The notes beneath the pieces were generated by a model. The model did no database searches and was not told the DNA's origin. It saw only the letters and a list, made by a program, of their open reading frames with translations. The position numbers were made by a program, and so were the translations under genes. A stretch of DNA of 35,877 bases from an uncultured Shewanella sp. (GTDB lineage Bacteria > Pseudomonadota > Gammaproteobacteria > Enterobacterales > Shewanellaceae), in contig NZ_CANLZC010000058.1 in assembly GCF_947495455.1 (NCBI RefSeq), positions 1 through 35,877 of the forward strand, given 5' to 3'. How positions within the stretch are numbered: position 1 is the stretch's first letter; each line of letters opens with the position of its first letter. This document shows positions 1 to 7,570 of the stretch, in pieces.

Positions 1-77
1 GATTGATTAATCTTGGTCGAAAGATCTGATCACAAAGAGGGCTATTAGTTCAATTTCTTATCCCGAGTTCAGGTTAA
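1..77 (+). mobile_element. Possible end of an insertion sequence (partial, runs off the left edge)
   Basis: Homology between the effector copy and its parent gene stops at about position 77, so positions 1-77 are foreign to the effector. On the plus strand one frame ends in VQFLIPSSG followed by TAA as the very last bases before the junction. That looks like a transposase C-terminus whose stop codon lies inside a terminal inverted repeat. An upstream stop in the same frame (27-29) means the reading is short or decayed. The last 20 bases recur in inverted orientation at 35801-35820. The IS family is not recognised; this is an inference from the junction and the repeat. Confidence 0.4.
58..77. 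repeat. 20-bp inverted repeat, left copy
   Basis: The plus strand reads TTATCCCGAGTTCAGGTTAA. Its exact reverse complement is at 35801-35820, 35.7 kb away. Flanking bases differ on both sides, so the shared unit is 20 bp, as expected for the terminal inverted repeat of a transposable element. Confidence 0.7.
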
Positions 78-535
78 GTAAGCCTTTTTCAAACTTTCCA
101 GCTGTATCCATATCTTTTATTTTTTGGTGTTGCGATATTTGAGCAATTTCAGAGTCCGCTGGCGCTGTAAATAAAATTAATGACTTACGCGGAGGATGCG
201 TACGTGGATTGATAGTGCTCTTTTTCTGTAGAATATATTTATGATTAGCTGCTGCTAGATCGTCACTGCTGCTACCTAATTCATTAATTTTTGGGCTTTT
301 AGACTTGTTATTTATTGGGTTATTGGGAATTATTCCATGTGAAGAGTCAGCTGTTTGCGCCCCAATAAGTACATGATTGTCGGGGATTTCCCCTGAAAGT
401 AAGTGAATTTTACTATAATCTCTAGCATTAAGAATTTTTTTCAACTCGAAAGGACGAGCATACACCTTAACATTTGTTTGTAAAATACCTGAACTATAAC
501 GTAATGAAGCCATATAAGCTTGCCCCGCTACGGCG

Positions 536-544
536 CCCCCCCCC
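536..544 (-). repeat. G9 homopolymer tract in the effector copy
   Basis: Nine C on the plus strand (nine G in the coding sense) encode part of HMGGGAVAG. The parent gene has no such run at the matching place (GGLAVAG). Runs of this length are prone to slipped-strand length changes. Confidence 0.85.
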
Positions 545-2195
545 ATATGTGCATCAAGATCATTAAAAAAACGCTTAGAGCCTGACAATATACTACCAGT
601 CTCATCATTTTGTTTAGCTAATTCAGCATCAACACTGGCAGCAAAAATCACATCTATAGTTTGTAGTGGTTTGTCGCTAAGTAACTCACCTTGGGCTAGT
701 GTTAATAATTCATAAACTCGACAATGACCATCTCCCTTATTTTCGCTAGGGCCTCTATTCAAACAGGCTTGATAATCCCAGATATCATCCGCTGGTACCT
801 CTCCATCAGCAGGGTATAAGATTGGTGTGAGCTCATGGCCATTACTTAACGCATTTAAAAACGAGAATATTTGCCTTGTGTATTTAGGCTTATTAGCCTT
901 TTTCACGAAGCTGTCTTTGCCTTCGGCGCTATAGAGCAAGCTGTCGGCAAAGCGGCTAATGAGTAGATGGCCCGCCAAATAATCCTCATTATTGAGAGTA
1001 AATAAATCCAGCAAGGCCGCATGGCCATAATTACGATTCACCAGTTTGTTGCTCATATACTGAGCTTGCTCGATGGCATCACGGGCTAGTTGCCTAAGCT
1101 CGGGTAATATGATGCGGGTTAACGGCGCCTCATCGCCCACGGCACCTTATCACCATAATCACGATAGAGCTGTGATAATTTTGGTTCATGTTTAGCTAGA
1201 ATGACATGATGGACAAAGTTGGCTAAATTAAAATGCTCATGGCGGCCTATATACTCTTGCAGCTCAGTTAAATAAGCAAAACCTTGGGCCGTCTGCTCAA
1301 TTTGATGGCGCAAATCAAACAAAGGATCGCTTAAAATCAAGCCCACATAATGATTGCTTCGGCTTTGCTCAAAAATATCCGTTTCGCTGCCATGACTTTG
1401 CCATAGCTCATCGTCATTAGGAATAACAGCATCATCAGGCACAGGTCTATGTTTGCTTAAATGAAGCGCTCTCAGCCTTGGGGCCATGTCATAACGGCCT
1501 AAACTTATCTCCCCCGGCTCTGGTGTTTTTTGATATTTGAGGCTGTCTAAATGGAATCGTCCAAAGGGGCCGTCTGTTTCTAATTGGGTTAATTCCTCAG
1601 CGGCGAGATCGGCAATGCCTTTGGCATAATCACCGCTTAAGTCTTGCAAATAGGCGACGGGATCGGCGTACATCATCTCCCCAATAGACTGCTTACTGCG
1701 GGCTCGCTGTGGCGCCACTTTATCTAATTTATAGAAACGGCCAAAGCTGGCATGATCGCTGGGTAAATTAAAGGCAATACGCTCACAATGATCGCTTAAT
1801 TGTTTTTTATCCGACTCTAATGCGTTAAGGCGCTCGGCGCTGAGTTGTACCTCACTGTAAAACACTTGGGGTTTTTCGCTATCGTGCAAGCCGCCCCAAG
1901 CGCGATAATTTTTAATGGGAAGATATATGGCTTCCATGGGCTGACCTATGGCAGGCCTGTCATATTCTGATGGAATATCGGCGTTTTCATCTTCCGCCCG
2001 TAACTTAGTTAATAGCGTGTCTTTGTACGTCTTTGTAAGTAAATTGAAGCGCAATCATTCTCAAAGCTGATTAACACCTAGTGCCATTCAGAGTCGCTCA
2101 GGTATTCCTAAGTACGCTTCTGAAATAGAGAGTCGGCACCAGCTTGTTAGCTTGATAAATATCCAAGCCCTCAAAAGGTTACTCTGACCCCACTT

Positions 2196-3230
2196 TTATT
2201 CTTCGCCTTTGGCGAGGCGTTCGATGCGCTGCCGCATTTCCATGGCTTTGACTTGGATTTCATCGTGGGTCATATCACGCCAGTAGCGCTCGGGGCGGCC
2301 AGTTTCTTTATCATGCTCGCGAGTGACAGGATCTTTTTGTCTGTGGATCTCTAAGATAGGAGTATCAGGCAGAGGGCGGCTGATATCCATGTAACATTGA
2401 ATGAAATCCCAAAAGGCCATGGCATCGCCGTGAGAGATAGGGTTTAATAATCCTGATGTGCCAAAACTTAAGCGGCGAGAGTCCTTGTGCATCATGATCA
2501 TATTCCAGCCCGCACCTGTGCCCGCCCCCGTTCTCAGCTGGTAGACGTAAGGGACAAATTCGCTGAAGGGCTTAGAGATAGTGCGACGCTTAATGCCCGT
2601 TAGGGGAATATACTTCCAGCGAGTCAGCATGCCTGTGCGGCGATTAAATTCAAAATCACGTACGCCACTGCCAAAAATGACCAAGCCTATAGACCTAGGT
2701 AATTTGGTTATGCCAATCATTAAGCCACCAATAAAGGCAGGAAGCAAACCAAAATAACAAATAAATTCTTGCATATTCTCTAGCCTTTCTGGATTATTCA
2801 TCACTAATAACATCAATAATAACCCTCCAATAATAAAAACCCCCCCCCCTATCAGAGTGATATAGCCACCTAGAGTACAAATGATGGCAAAAAATTCTCT
2901 CGTGCCTTTAACTGTGCAAATTTTTTCATGATCGAAACTAAAGGGAATATGGGCTTCGTCGGGATCCATTTCTGCATGCAGGATTTCATAAGTATCATCA
3001 ATATAATCCTTAGGGATCACATTACGAATGTCATTTACCGCCAGCTCAAACATGCCCGAAAAAAAGTGCTTTTTATTGTGGGGCTGTTGCTTCCACATCT
3101 CGCTTGAGTAGGCGGTATTGGCATAATATTCTCTTGCTGAGAGCTGTTTCTCATGGTAAGCCTCATTAGTGTTAACATTGCCTTTACCGTTAGCATTAGA
3201 ACCAGCGGGTACGCTTGTGGCTTTAGTCAT
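2196..3230 (-). CDS. DUF6708-like membrane protein, probable effector immunity protein
   Basis: A 344-residue protein lying 65 nt downstream of the VasX-like effector, the usual place for a cognate immunity gene. The N-terminal 100 residues are polar. Two or three hydrophobic segments follow at roughly residues 112-145 and 150-175. A soluble C-terminal half then contains DFEFNRRTGMLTRW and PFSEFVPYVYQLRTG, which resemble the DUF6708 family found beside T6SS effectors. The C-terminus is charged (MEMRQRIERLAKGEE). It is a plausible inner-membrane antagonist of a pore-forming toxin. The start ATG has only a weak ribosome-binding site (AAGAGAC). The first transmembrane segment is encoded across a G10 run (2840-2849), so one slippage event would truncate the protein. 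Family assignment is by recall of the motif pattern; the immunity role is inferred from position and membrane character. Confidence 0.7.
   Translation of the reverse strand: MTKATSVPAGSNANGKGNVNTNEAYHEKQLSAREYYANTAYSSEMWKQQPHNKKHFFSGMFELAVNDIRNVIPKDYIDDTYEILHAEMDPDEAHIPFSFDHEKICTVKGTREFFAIICTLGGYITLIGGGVFIIGGLLLMLLVMNNPERLENMQEFICYFGLLPAFIGGLMIGITKLPRSIGLVIFGSGVRDFEFNRRTGMLTRWKYIPLTGIKRRTISKPFSEFVPYVYQLRTGAGTGAGWNMIMMHKDSRRLSFGTSGLLNPISHGDAMAFWDFIQCYMDISRPLPDTPILEIHRQKDPVTREHDKETGRPERYWRDMTHDEIQVKAMEMRQRIERLAKGEE
2840..2849 (-). repeat. G10 homopolymer tract inside the putative immunity gene
   Basis: Ten consecutive C on the plus strand (ten G in the coding sense) encode the LIGGGVFI segment of the first transmembrane helix. 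The gene is in frame with exactly ten G; nine or eleven would shift it. Confidence 0.9.
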
Positions 3231-3295
3231 AACTGTCTCTTATTAATTGATATTCTAAATTCTATTGAGTCACCACTTTAGCGAGCTAGTGGGCA

Positions 3296-6200
3296 TTAAG
3301 CCCACTCTTGATAGAGCCAAAAGGCTTGTTCATCATTGCTAAAGTCGGGGGTGTGATCGGCGTGGCTATACATGCTAGTATCTTCCACTGTAGGGGCGGG
3401 GAAAACCCAAGCATCAGACTGGCCCTTTTGTGCAATCAATTGCAGCTTGAGCTGTAATTGATAATTGATAATGGCATCTTTCTTCATCCCGTTGATACGC
3501 TGCTTTTCAAGGCCACCTACTGGCTTATGCAGCAGAATATCTAGGCCTAGCGCCGTTTCCTGATAGACAGGAGTGAAATTAGCCACTTCCTCTCTCATCG
3601 CAGGAATATATTGAGACTTATGCCCTAAAGGTAATTTAGTCTCTTTAATCAGACGCACTTGCAGACGATAATCATTGGGCTTAAACCAGTTAGGAAAGTG
3701 GGCCTTGACGCTGATGCGGCGATTAGGCTGATCCACTTGGCGGGCGCTTATACCTTGCTCCTGCAATAGCGGCTGCAACTGGCTAAGGTCATGATCCGAC
3801 AGCTGAGTCAGTTCCAATTGTGGCTGATTTAAGTAACTCACCAGACGATAATAGGCCTCATTAGGCTGATGTAAATGCCCATAAAGGCTCTTATTAGGCT
3901 CTAACCCTAGCGGGCCATTGATGAGTAACATCTCTACATCATCTTTGCTAAGCCAGACGGCGAGGCCTGCGGCAATGCCGCCAATGACAAACAGCACCCA
4001 AAAGACGGGCATAGCAAGACCTATGCCAAAAGCGCCTGCAATCAAAGCACCGGTAGAACCTGCTGCGCACAGAGCCGCCACTCCATTGGCAATAGCCGTG
4101 TCTTTATTACCGCGGTTCCACTCGTGCAGCATGTCGGCCACATAGACGCCAACGGTAATCGCCCCCGATATTCCACCTAATACATAAGCAGCCGACACAC
4201 GTCCGACTAACTTTATCGCAATACGATTCAATAAGCTGCCCGCTTTAGTATTGGCTAATAACCATTCTTTCCCAGTCGAGATCACCCTAGGGGCCAATAT
4301 TCGAGAAAGTCTATTTTTTTCATTAATTAAGGCCAGTACTTGTTCAAAGGTTAATAAGGTATCTAAACCTGCACCAATTAAAGAAGCAGTATCACGACCA
4401 TCTCTTTTGCCATCACTATTCGAAAAGACCTCTATCGCCCCTTGCAAATTCCAAAGTTCCAGCAACAACAAGCCGGGCATGATTTTTTGCAGGCCAGATT
4501 CCAGCTTACCCGCCACTTGCATGTCTTTGATTGTTTTATGTTGAGACACTCTTGCTACATCAGAGTCCGCTGGGGCGGTAAAGATGATCAGCGGCTGCCT
4601 TGACGGGTGAGCATTGGCGGCAAGATTGCTTTTACTTATCAAGGTATGTTTTTGATTGGCCGCCGCTAACTTGTCGGCGCTTTCTCCTATGCCATCCACT
4701 TTGACGTTATTGAGCTTCTTCACGCCTTTTTGATTACTCGTCACACCAAAATCTTGCTGCTGAAAGCTGGCGCCGACTAATACGTGACCGTCTGGAATGT
4801 CGCCAGAGATAAAGTGAATGTCGGCAAAGGCATTGGCACTCAATACCTTTTGCAATTCTAACGTGCGAGCAAAGACTTTAGTATCGCTGCGAGCGATACT
4901 GTTACTGCCGCTAAGCATAGTCATGTAAGCTTGGCCTGCTACGGCTAAGCCGCCTAAATAGGCGCCGACATCGTTAAAAAAGCGCTTAGCGCCAGATAAC
5001 ACGCTGGTCATGCCGTCTTGCTCTTTGGCGGCGAGCTCGGTGAGGTTGTGATCGATACTGGCGGCAAAGATCACATCTAAGGTTTGCAGCGGTTTGTCGC
5101 TCAGTTGATCCCCTTGGGCTAAGGTAAGTAACTCATAAAGGCGGTAATGGCCATCGCCTAAATTTTCCGTGGGGCCTTGTTGCAACACGGCTTGATAATC
5201 AAAGCTGGCATCTGTGGGCACGCTACCTTCTACAGGATACAGAATGGGCTTGAGTGCATGGCCATTAGTTAACGCATTTAAAAACGAGACGATTTGCCTT
5301 GTGTATTTAGGCTTGTTGGCTTTTTTTACGAAGCTGTCTTTGCCTTCGGCGCTATAGAGCAAGCTGTCGGCAAAGCGGCTAATGAGTAGATGGCCCGCTA
5401 AATAGTCTTCATTATTGAGAGTAAATAAATCCAGCAAGGCCGCATGACCATAATTACGATTCACTAATTTGTTGCTCATATACTGAGCTTGCTCGATGGC
5501 ATCACGGGCTAGTTGCCTAAGCTCGGGTAATATGATGCGGGTTAACGGCGCATCATCTCCCACAGGCACACTATCGCCATAATCGTTATACATTTTAGCC
5601 AGTTGAGGTTCATGCTTGGCTAGAATGACGTGATGGACAAAGTTGGCTAAATTAAAATGCTCATGACGGCCAATATACTCTTGCAGCTCAGTTAAATAAG
5701 CAAAACCTTGGGCCGTCTGCTCAATTTGATGGCGCAAATCAAACAAAGGATCGCTTAAAATCAAGCCCACATAATGATTGCTTCGGCTTTGCTCAAAAAT
5801 ATCCGTTTCGCTGCCATGATTTTGCCATAGCTCATCGTCATTAGGAATAACAGCATCATCAGGCACAGGTCTATGTTTGCTTAAATGCAAGGCTCTCAGC
5901 CTTGGGGCCATATCATAACGGCCTAAACTGATCTCCCCCGGCTCTGGTGTTTTTTGATACTTTAAACTGTCGAGATGGAAGTGACCAAAGGGGCCATTTG
6001 TTTCTAATTGGGTTAATTCCTCAACGGCGAGTTCGCCAATGCCTTTGGCATAATCACCGCTTAAGTCTTGCAAATAGGCGACGGGATCGGCGTACATCAT
6101 CTCACCGATAGACTGTTTGCTGCGAGCCCGCTGTGGCGCAACCTTATCTAATTTATAAAAACGGCCAAAACCCGCGTGATCACTGGGCAAATTAAAGGCA

Positions 6201-6871
6201 ATACGCTCACAATGATCGCTTAATTGTTTTTTATTCAACTCTAATGCGTTAAGGCGCTCGGCGCTGAGTTGCACCTCACTGTAAAACACTTGTGGTTTTT
6301 CGCTATCCAGCAAGCCGCCCCAAGCACGATAGTTTTTAATGGGAAGAAAAATCGCCTCCATGGGCTGACCTATGGCAGGCCTGTCATATTCTGATGGAAT
6401 GTCGGCGTTTTCATCTTCCGATCGCAACTTAGTTAATAAGGTGTCTTTGTAAACGGGAGCGCAATCATCCTCAAAGCTTATCAGAATTTCACGCCAAATT
6501 TTTTGCCCCATGAAAATATACAAAAAGCCGTCTCTGGCATGGATAACCCCTGTTCGATTATCCTCAAGTTTCACGAGAGGCACTATGGGCGCAACCACAT
6601 AATCATGGCTACCTTGGCAGCGATCGGAAGTCCAAAAGCTATCAAATAAAGGCAGCTCGATTGGCCCTTGCTCAGTTTCAACTAATAATGTGGCCTTATC
6701 TCGCATTCCATTGGCCTGCCACACATGTAGCTGGCTGTTATTTTTAGTGTCAATGACTTCATCTGCAGGTTTTTGCCCTGTGATCACCACTTTTTGCGTG
6801 GTCGATTCTTTTATTCCTAAAATTTCAACGAGAAATTCTTTTTGCTTACATGTTTCTAATTCACTGGCCAT
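3296..6871 (-). CDS. vasX: VasX-like MIX T6SS effector, putative membrane-permeabilising toxin
   Basis: A 1191-residue cargo effector. Residues 90-130 resemble the toxin VasX N-terminal region and include ARDGFLYIF at 112-120, which fits MIX motif I (hRxGhhYhh). The large middle part (about 140-790) has no motif I recognise beyond similarity to the BTH_I2691/VasX family. Residues about 895-915 and 924-975 are strongly hydrophobic and glycine/alanine-rich (for example VFWVLFVIGGIAAGLAVWL), as in colicin-like pore formers. About 215 soluble residues follow. There is no PAAR or VgrG domain, so it needs an adaptor, which is the DUF4123 gene ending 15 nt upstream. The start ATG follows AAGGGAA at good spacing. 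Order vgrG-DUF4123-effector-membrane protein parallels vgrG2-vasW-vasX-tsiV2 of V. cholerae. Its centre is duplicated in the pseudogene at 58-2072. By family it should be delivered to the target cell envelope and dissipate membrane potential; the activity is inferred. Confidence 0.88.
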   Translation of the reverse strand: MASELETCKQKEFLVEILGIKESTTQKVVITGQKPADEVIDTKNNSQLHVWQANGMRDKATLLVETEQGPIELPLFDSFWTSDRCQGSHDYVVAPIVPLVKLEDNRTGVIHARDGFLYIFMGQKIWREILISFEDDCAPVYKDTLLTKLRSEDENADIPSEYDRPAIGQPMEAIFLPIKNYRAWGGLLDSEKPQVFYSEVQLSAERLNALELNKKQLSDHCERIAFNLPSDHAGFGRFYKLDKVAPQRARSKQSIGEMMYADPVAYLQDLSGDYAKGIGELAVEELTQLETNGPFGHFHLDSLKYQKTPEPGEISLGRYDMAPRLRALHLSKHRPVPDDAVIPNDDELWQNHGSETDIFEQSRSNHYVGLILSDPLFDLRHQIEQTAQGFAYLTELQEYIGRHEHFNLANFVHHVILAKHEPQLAKMYNDYGDSVPVGDDAPLTRIILPELRQLARDAIEQAQYMSNKLVNRNYGHAALLDLFTLNNEDYLAGHLLISRFADSLLYSAEGKDSFVKKANKPKYTRQIVSFLNALTNGHALKPILYPVEGSVPTDASFDYQAVLQQGPTENLGDGHYRLYELLTLAQGDQLSDKPLQTLDVIFAASIDHNLTELAAKEQDGMTSVLSGAKRFFNDVGAYLGGLAVAGQAYMTMLSGSNSIARSDTKVFARTLELQKVLSANAFADIHFISGDIPDGHVLVGASFQQQDFGVTSNQKGVKKLNNVKVDGIGESADKLAAANQKHTLISKSNLAANAHPSRQPLIIFTAPADSDVARVSQHKTIKDMQVAGKLESGLQKIMPGLLLLELWNLQGAIEVFSNSDGKRDGRDTASLIGAGLDTLLTFEQVLALINEKNRLSRILAPRVISTGKEWLLANTKAGSLLNRIAIKLVGRVSAAYVLGGISGAITVGVYVADMLHEWNRGNKDTAIANGVAALCAAGSTGALIAGAFGIGLAMPVFWVLFVIGGIAAGLAVWLSKDDVEMLLINGPLGLEPNKSLYGHLHQPNEAYYRLVSYLNQPQLELTQLSDHDLSQLQPLLQEQGISARQVDQPNRRISVKAHFPNWFKPNDYRLQVRLIKETKLPLGHKSQYIPAMREEVANFTPVYQETALGLDILLHKPVGGLEKQRINGMKKDAIINYQLQLKLQLIAQKGQSDAWVFPAPTVEDTSMYSHADHTPDFSNDEQAFWLYQEWA

Positions 6872-6886
6872 GATGAGTTCCCTTTA

Positions 6887-7570
6887 TCATTGACTGAATA
6901 CGGATGGAATTAACGACTCAGGTGCTGTTACTTGCTGCAAGACTTGTTGTTTTTCTTGCTGCATTTGATTTAAGCGCTGCATTTGAACTTGATTGAGCCT
7001 AACGCTTTGATCGCTTTCGAGCACACTTTTATTAAGCACACTATCGTTAGAGGAAAGCACAGAAGCATCCTCATGCTGGTGAAAAACACCCCACCAGCGA
7101 TGACCCTCTTTTTGCTGCTGAACATAGGTATTGCCATACCAGTAAAGGGCCGAGAAACCAGGGAACAAATGAGTGAGAGTTTCATTTTGAAAGAAATAAC
7201 TGGCCACTCGCTTATCGAAATATCTAAAGATGCCTTTTTTATTCTCGCCAAAGGTCACTATCACATACTCACGCAACTTAGCTAAGACTTGCTCTGTGGT
7301 TAATGAGGATGAAATGATCATAAGACTCATTTTGTCATCGCTTTGCGCTTTTTCATTGAGCCAGAGTAAATCCGCATCATTTTTTAACGCCAATACGATA
7401 GGCCCCACTTGCATGGCCTCAATCAATTCAGTGTCATCAAATAAATACTCATAATTCGGCGCAGGGTCGTTTTGATAAAGCCAAGGCAAGTAGTTATTTG
7501 CCGCATCTATGACGGCCCAACATTTTTCATTGGAATGAAAACCAATTGTATTGAAATCCACAGGTGTCAT
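6887..7570 (-). CDS. vasW: DUF4123 adaptor/chaperone for the VasX-like effector
   Basis: About 227 residues. The N-terminal half carries the DUF4123 pattern: CWAVIDAANNYLPWLY, then YEYLFDDTELIEAMQVGPIVLAL and LLWLNEKA. DUF4123 proteins (Tap/TEC, VasW) bind the effector and load it on the tip of VgrG without being secreted. The C-terminus is rich in Gln and Leu (RLNQMQQEKQQVLQQV), a probable coiled coil. I chose the ATG at 7570 rather than an in-frame codon at 7609 because it overlaps the vgrG stop as ATGA, typical of translational coupling, and gives the expected family N-terminus. It sits directly between vgrG and the effector, 15 nt before the effector start. Effector specificity is inferred from this position. 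Confidence 0.85.
   Translation of the reverse strand: MTPVDFNTIGFHSNEKCWAVIDAANNYLPWLYQNDPAPNYEYLFDDTELIEAMQVGPIVLALKNDADLLWLNEKAQSDDKMSLMIISSSLTTEQVLAKLREYVIVTFGENKKGIFRYFDKRVASYFFQNETLTHLFPGFSALYWYGNTYVQQQKEGHRWWGVFHQHEDASVLSSNDSVLNKSVLESDQSVRLNQVQMQRLNQMQQEKQQVLQQVTAPESLIPSVFSQ

Larger units (their letters stand above)
58..2072 (-). pseudogene. Decayed partial copy of the VasX-like T6SS effector
   Basis: Two overlapping open frames (1119-2054, then 58-1140) together match residues about 131 to 790 of the intact effector at 3296-6871. They are separated by a 1-base deletion near 1140: the parent reads VPVGDDAPL, whereas the copy runs out as VPWAMRRR and resumes in another frame as GDEAPL. 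A second lesion near 2019-2037 is a 10-bp direct duplication (GTCTTTGTA twice) plus a small indel, which breaks the frame at the 5' end. The copy lacks the parent's first 130 residues, including the MIX motif, and everything after residue 790, including the membrane segments. It ends abruptly at the 20-bp repeat at 58-77. Identity to the parent is very high from about 840 to 2020 and much lower from 78 to 840. It cannot encode a working effector as it stands, though it could serve as a recombination donor. Confidence 0.9.

Noticed and set aside
2170..2187. GGTTACTCTGACCCCA before the immunity gene end, reminiscent of motifs near REP-associated or IS elements
   Set aside because: Only one copy in the window and no transposase or hairpin partner, so it cannot be supported.
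3918..4544. Plus-strand open frames inside the effector gene
   Set aside because: Antisense shadows of a long, well supported coding region.
6970..7251. 93-codon minus frame within the DUF4123 gene
   Set aside because: Overlaps the recognised DUF4123 frame on the same strand and has no independent support.
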